Assembly: GCA_036365515.1 (NCBI GenBank)
Contig: CM070873.1
Location: 175,204,104 to 175,268,103 of the forward strand
Reading direction: 5' to 3'
From: Torymus aiolomorphi
Taxonomy: Eukaryota; Arthropoda; Insecta; Hymenoptera; Torymidae
DNA length: 64,000 nt
In this document: positions 43,875 to 55,143 of the stretch, in pieces
Numbering within the stretch: the stretch's first letter is position 1
Layout: every line of letters begins with the position of its first letter
The notes under the pieces: generated by a model
The model's input: only the letters and a program-made list of their open reading frames with translations
Told to the model about the DNA's origin: nothing
The model's database searches: none
Position numbers and translations under genes: made by a program

Positions 43875-45956
43875 CTAGATTCCATAACATGAAGTATTCT
43901 CCAGCGAATTTATTATTTGGTTGATACTTTCTTCATTTTCATTTAACTCTGGATCTTTCAAATAATCATAATTATAAACAACTTTGGCATTGAAATCTTT
44001 GATCATAAAATCTGATGGTTCGAAATTTCTACAGCATATTTTATTTGCTAATAGGTGAAGTCGGATAGGCATAAGTGAATTCAATAAAACGAAAAGCATT
44101 TGGTTCCTAATTTTAGTCTTAATCAAGTTCATTATTGAAAAGCCTCTTTCGACTACGGCATTGCTTGATGGTAAATTAAGTATTTTAAGCATAAACAAAG
44201 CTAAATCTCTGAAAATATACTTATCACCTATGCTTTTATATGCATACAAAGCTGCCCAAAATTTATAGCTGCTGTTGAGAATTCTTTTTTCAAAAATGTT
44301 TGTCCAATTGATGTTTAATATTTTATTGTACTGGTTTTCAGCTTTTAACAGTTCTGTATCCGTGAGAAATTCTTTAATAAATGGCAAATTTTTGAAAGAG
44401 GCACGTTGAACTTGGTTAAGGCAAATTGATGGTGATACATATTTTAATTTTTTGTAATATTGTAAATTTAATGTTAATCTGGCACACAGTTCCTTGAGCA
44501 ACTTAATCAGATATTGATGAAATCTTTTCTTAATATCAAACTTAGCCGATGGTGTGATTTTGATATTTTCTGAGAGCAATGCCAAACTATACTCTGTTCC
44601 ATAATCAAGTTCCTTCACTGCTAAAAAAGCCAAATCATTATTTATATTTCTAATAATAGAATCTATGTTAGTCAAGAAGGAGTTTTTCATTATTTTTCTT
44701 GCAATGAATTGAATTAACGACTCTAACAACTCATAAGCCTCAGCTGGATCTACATTAGTTTTTTGGAAGGATAAATTCGCTTCGTTAATCTCATATAAAA
44801 TGGGTTTTATAAGTAGTAGATATAAATAATTTCCATCATCTTGGTACATTTGAGCCAACTGTCTTGCTGAATAGACTTTTTCACTGTTTACTACTAAAGC
44901 AAAATGAACTTTCAACTCAAGAAAATTATCTGTAATAATTTTGACAACATTATATTTTGCCAGCCATCGTGTTTTTGACGGTTGAACAAATTTATAAAAT
45001 ACTTTTTGAAAATAATTTTTATTATCTGCATCAACTTGATTCATGGTATCCCATGTTAGCTTATACTCGGCTTTCCTTAGCGTACTTTTGCTGAACCATG
45101 AATAGGTGCTCTCTAAAAGAAAATCTATGTGCGCTGGAAACTCCTCAGCTGCTGCTGAAGCGGCATTATTCAGAACGTGGCATACACATCTCACCAATTG
45201 CAAATTCGGTATGTCATTTTTCATGAGAGTAAAGAGTGAGTAGTTTTTTCCACACAAATTACTCCCTCCATCTATTCCTAACGCAATGCATTTGGAAGTG
45301 TTTAAGCCAATTTTCTTGCAAAACTCTTTCATAGCTTCGTATAAACTATTAGCATCTGCTCGTACAATCTGTAATAAGTCTAAATAATCCGTGATCTCTT
45401 GACATTTAGACCGGCTGAAGTATTTCACAAATATAATTAAGTATTTACAATCAGTAACGTCAGTCGACTCATCAACCATCAGTGAAAATTCGATGTCTCC
45501 AATATCTTCAATCAATTCTTCTAAGAAATTTGGCGCTATAACATTAGTTATTAAATTACTGCACTTCGTACGATGCATTTGCATATCTTTTAAAGCTGGA
45601 GTAGAATTTGTTAAAACATCATTAAGATGATCCATTGCTCGAATGCTAGTATGACATGCTATAAATACAGCAATACTTAAATCTCTAGCTTTTTCTTGTT
45701 TTTTATATGTCATATTACATAGAGTATCCAGGGATTTTTGTTTGCTGGTATCTATACTATTCATCTCTTTTTCATGTGTAGAGTTTACAGCATGTTTTTT
45801 CAAATCCGCTAGCTGAGCTCGGAGGGTTTTACGACAACCTTTGCAGTAAGCTTGATTTTGGTCTTTACTGGTAAATTCAGCTTTCTTCAGCCAACCTATA
45901 AATATGTTTAAAAAAAATAAGTAATCATGCAAAAATATACATGGATTTTTTAACAA
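43875..45956 (-). CDS. hAT transposase, uninterrupted 693-codon frame
   Basis: The N-terminal part has a BED-like zinc finger (YCKGCRKTL, then LKKHAVNSTHEKEM). The RNase H-fold core carries LMVDESTDV (first Asp) and ALGIDGGSNLCGK (second Asp), a CHVLNNAASAA segment with Cys-His, then a helical insertion. It closes with LPSSNAVVERGFSIMNLIKTKIRNQM, the family's dimerisation region with the third acidic residue (Glu in VERGFS). The protein binds the terminal ATCGCC motifs and excises the element by hairpin formation. The first ~20 residues (MLKNPCIFLHDYLFF) look like intron or leader: ATAG/GTTGGCTG at about 45897 could be a splice acceptor, so the true start may lie in an upstream exon. Confidence 0.93.
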   Translation of the reverse strand: MLKNPCIFLHDYLFFLNIFIGWLKKAEFTSKDQNQAYCKGCRKTLRAQLADLKKHAVNSTHEKEMNSIDTSKQKSLDTLCNMTYKKQEKARDLSIAVFIACHTSIRAMDHLNDVLTNSTPALKDMQMHRTKCSNLITNVIAPNFLEELIEDIGDIEFSLMVDESTDVTDCKYLIIFVKYFSRSKCQEITDYLDLLQIVRADANSLYEAMKEFCKKIGLNTSKCIALGIDGGSNLCGKNYSLFTLMKNDIPNLQLVRCVCHVLNNAASAAAEEFPAHIDFLLESTYSWFSKSTLRKAEYKLTWDTMNQVDADNKNYFQKVFYKFVQPSKTRWLAKYNVVKIITDNFLELKVHFALVVNSEKVYSARQLAQMYQDDGNYLYLLLIKPILYEINEANLSFQKTNVDPAEAYELLESLIQFIARKIMKNSFLTNIDSIIRNINNDLAFLAVKELDYGTEYSLALLSENIKITPSAKFDIKKRFHQYLIKLLKELCARLTLNLQYYKKLKYVSPSICLNQVQRASFKNLPFIKEFLTDTELLKAENQYNKILNINWTNIFEKRILNSSYKFWAALYAYKSIGDKYIFRDLALFMLKILNLPSSNAVVERGFSIMNLIKTKIRNQMLFVLLNSLMPIRLHLLANKICCRNFEPSDFMIKDFNAKVVYNYDYLKDPELNENEESINQIINSLENTSCYGI

Positions 45957-46277
45957 CTTTATTATAGCACTCTAACCTCAAAATCACAACTTTCATATGA
46001 TTTTTCGGCGCTCATGGTATGAAATACCGTTCGAAACTAGAGTGGAAGTCGATTATTTAGCTGATGTGGCTTTTTCGCACTCGCTTCGTTCCTTTGCCTT
46101 GTATACACATCTGACGCGCTCCCGTATACGTAACTCTCTTATATCCGTGGACCTCGTGTTCCCCACCTATTTGGGTTTAAAAATTATTTAAATAATCGTT
46201 TTGCTTATTTTTTCATGTCTATATGACTCCCTCATATTCGTGGGCCTCGCGTCCCTGGCTACTTGAGTTTGACTTAT

Positions 46278-46493
46278 TAATGGGCGTTATCCTGACACTA
46301 GCGACATGAGGGTAAATACATTATGTTTGTATATATCTATATGTATATACCCTTACACGCACAACTCCCATATATGTAGATATATTGAATATATAAGAGT
46401 TGCGCGCGCATGCATAATATAGATACACAAGCGTAATGTATTTGCCCCCATGTTGCTAGCGCCTCTAGTGTTTGAACATTTAACGCCCATTAA
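46278..46493. mobile_element. ~216-bp MITE nested in the hAT
   Basis: Termini TTAATGGGCGTTA and TAACGCCCATTAA. Pairing continues inward (ACACTAG.GGC, GGCAAATACATTA against GGTAAATACATTA) so the element folds as a hairpin. A TA or TTAA duplication is possible but ambiguous because the target bases match the termini. It sits upstream of the transposase frame within the hAT. Confidence 0.72.
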
Positions 46494-46748
46494 AATTTTC
46501 GGAATTTGTGGAAAAGAATAGAAAATCGCCAAAAAATCGCCAGGCAAATAAATTAATCGCCGCATAATCGCCAGTCGCCAATCAAGCTAGAAATTTCGCC
46601 AGCATTTACCAAAAATCGCCAAATTGGCGATAAATCGCTACACCTGGGCACACTGTGCCCATGAGCTATTACTCCCGCACCCACCATCAACAGTAGTGGG
46701 GGCAGCTATAGCTCGACACATGCATCGATACACTTGCGTTTACCGATA

Positions 46749-46791
46749 GACGCGCGCACACGCACACACGCACACACGCACACACACACAC
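46749..46791 (-). repeat. (CA)n microsatellite
   Basis: GCGCGCACACGCACACACG followed by (CA)n. Together with 46836-46912 it mirrors the arrangement at 6791-7008. Confidence 0.9.
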
Positions 46792-46835
46792 AGAGACAAT
46801 TTCTAGAAAACGCATATTTCGACTCAAGGAGCTCA

Positions 46836-46912
46836 AAAATATCGAAAATCATCGAAATCTCGAGGTCGAAAAATTTCACCGTTACCAAGCTTTCTCTTTG
46901 AGAAAGCAAAAG
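46836..46912 (-). repeat. Inverted copy of the GCTTTCTC module
   Basis: Reverse complement matches 6791-6866 (GAAATCTCGAGGTCGAAAAA, then AAGCTTTCTCTTTGAGAAAG). It lies just right of a CA microsatellite, as the other copy lies beside GT. Confidence 0.72.
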
Positions 46913-48205
46913 GATGTAGTAAGCCTTTTTTCTTCCAGTAGGCTCTCCGTCAAAAGTTACAGTATTGCAAACTTTTGAATTCATTGAATAAACATTAATG
47001 TTTGCATTTTAACGTATGCACACCATTTTTGATTTGATTGTTGACACTTTCGCTTCCTCTAATAATAAAAATCCATCTTTTCTAATAAAGTGCAATAATA
47101 TTATGTGCAAATATGTAAAATCGTTTGATAGAGGTCTTGATTAGTAAAAGTATTAAAGAAGTTTATTATATCTCATTGTAATGAAACATATTTGTTGCAT
47201 ATATTTTTAAAAAACATGGTTAACTTGTCAACAAAAATATTTTTTATCGTATACGTTTACCTTCCCTTTCCATATCCTTTAAAAATTCTTGACTGTACTT
47301 TAATTATTATAATATTGTGCATAATTCTTTGACTGTTATTGACTGTGTCAAATAGCTTCTAAAAATTTAAATATGTATTTAAACACATATGTAGAAAAAA
47401 AGTGATTGATAAGTTAGTTACCCTCCTTATCTATTATCTTTTGCCCTGAATAGCGGTTAGATTTACTTATTAAATTAAAAATAATGTGTATTAAAAAGGT
47501 AGATGGATCTATCTTTTTTAACTATGATCATTGTTAATAAAGAATGTAGAAATGAGTAAATTTAATCCTTTCCTATGTTTTATTGAATAACCCACTGACG
47601 TATAATATACTAATGTAATATTATACTAATTTTCCCTTTGTAACATAAATTTATATTACATATCAATAAAACATTAAAAAGGACTATAAAATTAATTATT
47701 ACTGCATTCTTTTTGAACAATGTAAACTTTGTTTTTGAAATACACAAATTACGCAAATTATAAATAATATGCTTTAAGGAAATATGTATTTTGATATGCA
47801 ATAAATGTATCTCATTTCAATGAAATAGGTATACGTATTAGCCACCAAGACTCTTTGCTCTCTCCTTTTCAAAGTAAGGTAAGATTTTATCCATTCAATT
47901 AAGTAATTATTATGTATTCATTAAATTAACAGACGATAGATAATATTAATCAAGCACCCTTTCACTAGAATTATCAAGTGCAGGGTAATAAAGTATAATA
48001 CATATTTCTAAGTTATAATAATAATTCTTAAAGTTATGAATCATGTGGAGGTACGCGAGGAAGTAATTATGTCTTTCGTATGCCTATAAATCAATTATTT
48101 TAAATAATTGATTGATATTCTGAAAATTTTACAGTTATTTTTATATTAGTGAAAGATATTACCCTGAATTTCCTTGTGATGGTCCGACTAAGGATATATT
48201 TTGTT
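46913..48205. other. AT-rich non-coding
   Basis: No coding sequence or structured repeat recognised. Confidence 0.45.
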
Positions 48206-48715
48206 AGTGGACACCCACACCCACACCCACACATCCGTGCACACGCACACGCACACAGACACACACATATTTTTAGTAATAATACTCAAATATTTTTAAT
48301 AATAATATTTATAAGAATATTATTTATACTTACATAATGTTTTCCGGAACTTCGGCTACTGTTAGGGCTGTTATTACCACAAACATTGTCAATTAGTTCT
48401 TTGTTTCTTGTAACTTTGTTTTTACCACTTTGTTACTTATCTTAGAACTAAACACTATGCTAACACTTTGTCACTTTGTTTTTGCCACTTTATTACTTAG
48501 AACTAAACACTTTGTCACTTTGTTTTTACCACTCGCGCATGCGCACAAACACTCGCACACACACACGCGCACACATACACACACGCGCCTATATATATAT
48601 ATATTTTAATAATAATAATTAAATATTTAAATCATTATAAGAATATTATACTTACAGAATTTCTTCCGGAACCTCGTTTACTATTGTGGCTGTTACTACC
48701 ACACAGACACCTTGC
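48206..48715 (+). repeat. CA-rich and ~320-bp tandem duplication
   Basis: (CCCACA)n/(CA)n at 48206-48268 and a CA run at 48535-48585. A ~320-bp unit containing AATATTATACTTACA, TTCCGGAAC and GGCTGTTA.TACCACA repeats at about 48318 and 48640. Inside the first unit AACACTTTGTCACTTTG-type motifs repeat three times. Confidence 0.7.
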
Positions 48716-49640
48716 CACTTTGTGGTGGTTGGTTGGTTGGTTAGTAGCGAGATGTGTTCCTGAAGAAAACTTGCGACAGACTGGAGGGCAGCCAGATGCT
48801 CTAACCATAATTTTTTTTAAAGCTGGCGAAAATCTGAACGAAGCACCGACTGCATGCTTATTTCGTCTAGAGACTGGATATATTTTCTGTGGAAACTTTC
48901 AAAAAGGCGCATCAAAATCGGTTGTTGTGCTATAACTACACCTGGAGAATGCAGCAGAAATTATTTCTCATGAAACTTCTAAAATAATACGATATCAAGA
49001 AGATAAAAAAACCCTCTGATTTTGGTCTTATTACATCTAGAAAATACTCTAAAATTCTTTTCTCACTATTTTTAGCAACCAAATATATTTTGTAGAAACT
49101 TTGCAAAAAGTCATATTAAAATCGGATCTTGATCTCTTATTGCGTGTTACCGTTGTTATATGTTCATATGTGCTACTTTCTTAACTTATACGTTCTTGAT
49201 ACATGCTATGAAAAAAACTGCAACGAAAATTAATTTATTATGATTCGCAAGAACACAAACCCCCTTTACGTAAACCTCAAGGCAGAATGAGAAAATAGAG
49301 AGAGTTTAGTGCACTGATTAACGTATTGGTACGATATTGGAACGATTTACCACAGAAAATTACGGTCAGATCGATTTGCGGTATTAGAGTTTTTTATAAG
49401 GTGCTATATCTTCTTTTAAATAAAGATATTTTGGGGCCTCACTGCTTGATCTATTCCGTTATCGATACATTGATCAGTCTAATCGATGGTTATATCAGCT
49501 CATAGTATTATACTTTTTTACTACCCACTTTTCCCTCTAACCATTTCGCATATTTATAACTTTCATTAAACAATTAATTTTGTTATTGATTTGGTATTAG
49601 TAAGGTATTGGAAGAGATATCAGGTAAAGTTACATAACGA
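48716..49640. other. Non-coding, degraded repeats
   Basis: The GTGGAAACTTTCAAAAAG..ATC.AAATCGG motif occurs twice (48890 and 49094). No coding sequence. An LTR for the element at 49658 might lie here but no TG...CA pair was found. Confidence 0.4.
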
Positions 49641-49657
49641 GCCCTGATTCTACCGTC

Positions 49658-50643
49658 GTGAGCGCAAGAGGTAGACGTCCTCTAGCCGACGTGGGCACAC
49701 ATGGAAAAGCGTTCCTACCACTCCAAGGTTCCGAGTGCGGGGCTAACCAGACTCCACTATTCAGAGGAGAGTCCCTGCGAACGTCAACGCTAGCTGGAGG
49801 TTTTCCTCAACCGGTATCCCCGATCTCTACAACACAAGCCTTAGTGACCGAAGGCCGAAAAGTGGTGGACCAGATGCGGAAATGGAACTGCTACTTCGAA
49901 GGGAAAGACGTATACTCTTTCCTAAAACGAGTAGAGGAGCTACGACTCGTGTACGGCACCGACGAGAGACAACTACTACAAGGCCTTCCGGAACTGCTTC
50001 GCGGCGACGCCTTCCACTGGTATCGGAACTCAGTCAGCCGATGCACTTCGTGGGAGGATTTCGAAGAGCTACTACGAGGTTTCTATTTGCCTCCCTTGGA
50101 GCGGCGAAAACTGAGCCAACATGTCGCCGAGCGAACGCAGATCCCCAGGAGCCAATCCGCACCTACGTTACATCTCTACAGACCTTGATGAGGAGAAGAG
50201 AAGGATATTCAGCCAAGGAACAGCTCGACAACCTATACTTCGGTATGAGACCGGAACTGAAACTTCATCTCCGCAGAGCTCAAGTACCGGACGTCATGAC
50301 CCTAGTGCAGCTGGTGGAGGAACATGAAGCGATCCTCCTCGAAATGAAGAAGGGCGAGAGGTTCACCAACACTGCAATGGCCAACGCCGAAGTCCCGTTG
50401 CCCCAAGACCCTCCGAGATACAACTGCCGAGATCACTGCTGGAGATGCAAACAACGAGACCACGACCATGCCGAGTACCGTAACGCGCGCATACTCTTCT
50501 GTTCTGTCTGCGGAAAAGACGGAGTCTACACCATGGACTGCCATGGGCTGCTGGCGGGAAACGACCGTTGGGCCAAGAACGATGCGGCAAGCTCTCGACC
50601 CACCAGAACACCGACCCCCGCCGCTACGTCTCCATCGTCGTAA
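49658..50643 (+). pseudogene. Gypsy-type gag
   Basis: 49658-50188 carries a retrotransposon gag core (KWNCYFEGKDVYSFLKRVEEL, LRGDAFHWYRN, WEDFEELLRGFYLP). After a frameshift near 50130 the reading continues at 50140-50560 (RTYVTSLQTLMRR, LDNLYFGMRPELKLHLRR) into a zinc-knuckle region CWRCKQRDHDHAEYR and CSVCGKDGVYTMDC. The first has Tyr where the last Cys is expected and the second has Tyr where His is expected, so RNA binding is likely lost. Confidence 0.8.
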
Positions 50644-51366
50644 ACGGCCTGGCTTTCGATGAGCTGGTCAACACAGGAGCCGTCAGTTCCTTTGTCCATC
50701 CACGCATCGCGGATTGGTGCGTCTCCTGCGGGTGGACCAGACAACCGTCATAAGTGGTCGCCACTTTAGCCGACAACACCGAAACCCGGATTGTGAGTAG
50801 TGTCACGGGCACATGTAGTCTCAGAAGTGTAGGCACAGTAGACAGGTGACCTGCACCTTCCTGGCCATAGAACAAATGGACCACGAAATAATATTAGGGA
50901 TGGATATCCTGGAACAACTCGGCTTACAACTAACCATCAATGGACATCCTCTGGTTTCATCAACGTCGGCCGTAAACAAGAACTTTTGCATCGTTGGAAT
51001 CAACGAACTAACCTGGGACGAGAGAGGGTTCATCAATAACTTCATCGCCGGGAAGAGGAAGCTGTTCGACACCATCACCAGCCCAACCCACCTGACGTCA
51101 TATCGAGTTAAGCTGGTGGACTCTACTCCACTCCACTCAAGCAGCGATACCGCGCCCGGAATCCAGCCATGCAGAAGATCATTGACGAAGAGGTCAGTCG
51201 TATGATCGCCGGGGGCGCGATCGAGTCCTCAGATAGTCCGTGGAGCTCACCAATCGTCACAGCCACGAAGAAGGGTGGAAAATACCGATTCTGCATTGAT
51301 TTTCGGAGACTCAACCGAGTTAGGATGGTTATTTCGTCACATTTTGCATACGTTACATTTCAATGA
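50590..51366 (+). pseudogene. Gypsy-type protease and N-terminal RT
   Basis: The protease motif is FDELVNTGAVSSFVHP, with Asn replacing the catalytic Asp of DTGA. A stop follows near 50750, then MDHEIILGMDILEQLGLQL in another frame. RT begins at 51169 (IDEEVSRMIAGGAIESSDSPWSSPIV, YRFCIDFRRLN) and stops abruptly near 51330. Everything from the RT palm to RNase H is deleted. Confidence 0.78.
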
Positions 51367-51394
51367 ACACTCCAAAAGCGAGGCTTGGAAACTG

Positions 51395-51744
51395 TTCCGG
51401 CAGGGGAAAGACAGCGAGTCCTAGTAGAAGCACACGACAACCCCACTGCAGGACACCTGGGGATCGCGAAGACCCTGAACCGCCTCGCCCGCCACTATTA
51501 TTGGTCCTGAATGATGCAAGAGGGAGCCAATCATGCATGGAACTACACCAGCTGCCAGAAGCACAAGCCATCGCAACAACCACTTCCAGGAACAATGCAT
51601 GCCACCACCGTCAACCAGCCCTGGGAGATGGTGTCGGGAGACTTGATGGGTCCAATGCCACGATCCGACCGAGGAGACACCTGGCTCCTGTTAATGCAAG
51701 ACCGCTACACTAACAAGGAAACGGATCGAGGTATTCGCCTCTGA
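51395..51744 (+). pseudogene. Gypsy-type integrase N-terminal part
   Basis: The zinc-binding domain reads VLVEAHDNPTAGHLGIAKT..NRLARHYYW followed by CQKHK. It then continues WEMVSGDLMGPMPRSDRGDTWLLLMQDRYT, which includes the first catalytic Asp. Stops near 51510 and 51742 and a frame change are present. It is joined directly to the RT fragment by deletion. The remaining integrase and 3' LTR are missing. Confidence 0.78.
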
Positions 51745-51789
51745 TTTTCCTAAATTTTTAACATGTTGCAGAGGATCGAAGAATAAGAG

Positions 51790-52640
51790 ACATGTATTTT
51801 ATCGGCCCAATCCACTATTAAAGGGGGGAAAACCGCCCTTAAAGTTTACCCCCGAAAACGGTTTTTTCTTGATATCTTTAGTTCTAATTAATTTTTTGAA
51901 ATGAAACAATTTGGAAAATTCTTCTCTTTGAATGACGAAACAAGTAAGTATAGTTTGGTCCCCGGGGGTGGCGACCCTAACTTCTTATTTCAGAAAAATC
52001 TTATTTTTTAAAATATTTTTGTATATAATATTTGCAATAAAATTAATTGATTATTATAAAAATCATTTTTGGGCTTAAAATAAAAAGTAATGTTGACGTG
52101 TTTCAGGATTTTTGCAAATACAAGAGCTATCGGAGGTAAACAATCCCTTAGGCGCAAAATACTTTCGAACCGTTAAAATAAATATTTTATGTTATGTAAT
52201 GCATAATTTATTTTTATTTGGGCTAATTTTTTTTTATGGGCCCAATTTCCTATTATTAAAGGGGTAAAACGCACCCCTAAAACTCACCCCTAAAATAGGT
52301 TTTTTCTAGATATCACAAGTTCAGATTAAAATTTAAAATGAAACAAAATGGAAAATACTTCTCTTTGAAATGCCAAATTAGCAATGGTTGTTTGATCGCG
52401 TGGGGTAGCTACCCTTATATTTTATTTCGGAAAAACTTTATTTTTTTTAATTATTTTTGTATATAATATTTGCAATGAAATTAAATAATTATTGTTAAAA
52501 TTAAAAATCAAAGTTGACTTGTTTCAGGATTTTTCTAATAACATCATTATCGGGGGTTAGCAGCCCCTTGGGCACGGAATACTTACAATTAGTACCAATA
52601 AAATAAATATTTTGAGGTGTATAATACATATTTAGTTTAT
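51790..52640 (+). repeat. Two tandem ~435-bp units
   Basis: Landmarks CGGCCCAATCCACTATTAAAGG / GGGCCCAATTTCCTATTATT, GGTTTTTTCT.GATATC, TATATAATATTTGCAAT and GTTTCAGGATTTTT recur at ~435-bp spacing. The second unit is more diverged. No coding sequence. Confidence 0.85.
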
Positions 52641-52979
52641 ATTGGTGTCAGTTTTTTTACCGAAATAACGTAATTAATGAAGTCGCTTACAAACTCTTAT
52701 ACTTATTGTGCAATTTACATTCAAGTATTTTGCTCGTATTTACAGGTAATTAAAAAGGATGGAACTCGGAAAAAAATGGGTGAGTTAAATGATTGACTGA
52801 TCTAATGAATAGAAGTTAATTGATATTATTATAAAATATTAATTGTTATTATGTAATTACTTTTTATTAAAAGTAAAATATATGTATATTTTCACAAATT
52901 GTCAGAAAAGATTCGAAGAAACTATACAAACGAGCTTATAGTTTATTCCTTATCACAATTAATTTTTTTTTAAGGATTA
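52641..52979. other. AT-rich non-coding
   Basis: No recognised content; expected 3' flank of the pogo-like element but no TIR found. Confidence 0.4.
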
Positions 52980-53475
52980 TAGGTTGAACAATCATGAAAA
53001 TCTTCAAAAAAATGTGTTAAGCACAGTGATTTCTGACACCATGAACAATTTATAATAGCAGTATTTTTACATCCTGGTACCTCACAATGAGCTTGGGATC
53101 CACCAAAGCTACAGGGCACCGTATTTACAAATTCATTTGGTTTATTATCGATATAACCGCTTTTATACCAAGAGTATTTGAACAGATACGTATCGAGGAG
53201 AAAATAAGTGATTGTGCACCAGAGATGGTAATTTAATTACATTATTTCGTACGTGCAAACTTATATCTTTATCCAATGTATACGAAAATCAAACACATCC
53301 AGCGGTTGTATTTTTCCAGTTGTACCTTTACGAATTTTGAAAAGTTTAATGTTTTTATCATCAGGTTTTTCTCTTTCGACTGCTTCTGTGCAATGTCCAC
53401 TTCAAGAATCTAGCAATAACAAACTATTTTTTCCAACATTTGGAAAAAATACATCCCTTAACCATTTTCGAAAAT
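52980..53475 (-). pseudogene. pogo-like transposase, C-terminal half
   Basis: Minus strand: HFRKWLRDVFFPNVGKNSLLLLDS gives the second catalytic Asp (LLLLDS). KGTTGKIQPLDVF follows, then KYSWYKSGYIDNKPNEF and a C-terminal cysteine cluster (CEVPGCKNTAIINCSWCQKSLC..HFF). Stops and frameshifts interrupt it near 53409 and 53260. It continues the CENPB/DDE protein at 53800-54811 across a ~320-bp AT-rich gap. Confidence 0.72.
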
Positions 53476-53799
53476 GATCTGAAAATAAATTGTAAACAAA
53501 TAAATTTCGCAGATCATTACATTAAACTATTGCTATTTGTATACATCACTAATTTTGATAACGATTTATTACATGAAATCAAATTAACAAAAATAAATAA
53601 TAATGAAATTTATTAATAATTTACAAAAACTTTTTTGTAACTTTCGGAGTTTACGTTAAAATACCTTATTTTAAAAATAATTTACTAATAATTGTAAATA
53701 TTTTTTAATATGAGTCTACTGAAATTAAAAGTTTACAAGTGAAATCTTTAAAATAGATATAAGCTACAAGTTTACGAATACAAGTACACTTTATTTAAT
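53476..53799. other. AT-rich gap in the pogo-like pseudogene
   Basis: Separates the two halves of the transposase. An intron or insertion; no termini recognised. Confidence 0.45.
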
Positions 53800-54811
53800 T
53801 TCAATCACCTGATGTCTGAAATAAGGCTGAAATAAATTTTGTTGTATTATTGGTCCGAATTCATCTTTAGTCTCTTTTAAGAATATAAATAATGGAGAGA
53901 GCAATTTTCCAGCAGTATTAGTTGTAGGTAATATTGCGTAACTATGTGTTGTCGATGAAACAGATTGCACAACACATTCGACAGTCTTTGTTCCTTCTTC
54001 TGCTAATGTACGTCCAGAATGTAATTCTAATTGAAATCCACTTTGATCAGCGTTGTAGGTATTTTCAATTCCAAATTCTGAAATCAGTGGTTTGATGTCT
54101 GCTGAAAATTTACTAGCTTCTTGATTTATAGTGTCCTTGTCTACAACAGTTTTTTTGTTATAAATTTGTTAATTTTTCTACTAACAATTCTGTGAGCTTT
54201 CTTAAATTTTCGCAGCCATAAATCAAATGCTTTGAATCTAACATCATTAAATTCCAAACTTTTTTTGGCTTCTAAAGCTCACCTGCATATATCAATATCC
54301 TGAATCATATGACCAGCTTCAATAGATTCTTTGAGATTTGTTAAAACAAATTCAGAAATCTGATATAATTTTTCTTTGTAAGTTCAACGTTTGTTGATTT
54401 GGCTTGCCGTAGTTGTCGCACTGAATTAACTAACTTAAATTGATGTTTAACTCTTTCTATACTACGATTTTTCTTATTTTTAGTTGATCTTCAATATTCG
54501 ACTGCTTTTTTTTTGTAATCGAAGATCAACTCTTCATCATCGTATGAACAAATATCATAATCGTTTTCTTCTTTGAAAACTGTGTCATCTTCAATTGCTT
54601 GTACTTCAAAATTTATAAATTGCTCTTGAAAATCTAATGTCTCTTCTTCCATTGCTTGAATCGCATTAACATCATACATACTGTTGTATAAAATGTTTTC
54701 GAATTTTTCAGCTAGATCCATTTCAACCTTATTAATAGGACTTTCTGGTATCTGAACCCTTGAGAATGCTGCCAATAATAAATTTATAACGTGGATAGGA
54801 TTCACCTTCAT
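53800..54811 (-). pseudogene. pogo-like (CENPB/DDE) transposase, N-terminal half
   Basis: 54811-54491 is an acidic N-terminal frame of 106 codons. After a stop, minus-strand reading gives SIERVKHQFKLVNSVRQLRQ, then MIQDIDICR.ALEAKKSLEF, FKAFDLWLRKFKKAHRIVSRKI (CENPB-type HTH). The DDE domain follows with NTYNADQSGFQLE (first catalytic Asp), SGRTLAEEGTKTVECVVQSVSSTTHSY and SPLFIFLKE. Several stops and frameshifts. Family members are Tc1/mariner-superfamily transposases inserting at TA. Transposition role inferred from the family. Confidence 0.72.
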
Positions 54812-54819
54812 TTTTTCTA

Positions 54820-55143
54820 TTATTTAATTTTTATAAAATAATTAATTGTATTGTAGGAAAAACAAATAGCGGGCTCTCGATAACGTGTACCTTGCAACAG
54901 AATTGACAAAAATATACTAACTAACTGATCTTTTTTTAGGCAGTCGTGGACTCCAGGCTCACTCGCGTTATCTTTGCACTGTAACTTGTCACTTTCCGTG
55001 GACCTATCGTCGCGTCCGTTGTCAGTCGCAAATTGGGGTTTTTGTGGAACCGATTCAGAATTAGTCATCACTGGAGTATAATCCCACAGGCTTCGTCGTT
55101 GTGCGTTCGTGCGTCTCGCACTACACGCCGTGGACTTTACCAC
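54820..55143 (-). CDS. Unrecognised frame upstream of the pogo-like gene
   Basis: 107 codons, polar and basic at the start (STACSARRTNAQRRSLWD), with no domain I recognise. A possible splice donor (CAAG/GTACAC) at about 54890 would allow a first exon spliced to 54811, but this is speculation. It starts next to a G+C-richer region that could be promoter. Confidence 0.25.
   Translation of the reverse strand: MVKSTACSARRTNAQRRSLWDYTPVMTNSESVPQKPQFATDNGRDDRSTESDKLQCKDNASEPGVHDCLKKDQLVSIFLSILLQGTRYREPAICFSYNTINYFIKIK

Larger units (their letters stand above)
43590..46655 (-). mobile_element. Complete hAT transposon
   Basis: 3,066 bp with 12-bp matching termini CAGTGTGCCCAG / CTGGGCACACTG, the typical hAT CAGTG...CAG form. 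The 8-bp duplication TGCCCATG is perfect at 43582-43589 and 46656-46663. Subterminal ATCGCCA motifs recur near both ends (43630-43655, 46530-46630), as expected for transposase binding sites. It contains one long transposase frame and a nested MITE in its 5' region. Both ends, TSD and frame being intact suggest a young copy. Confidence 0.96.

Noticed and set aside
48684..48935. 83-codon frame
   Set aside because: Crosses tandem-duplicated sequence, no recognised domain.
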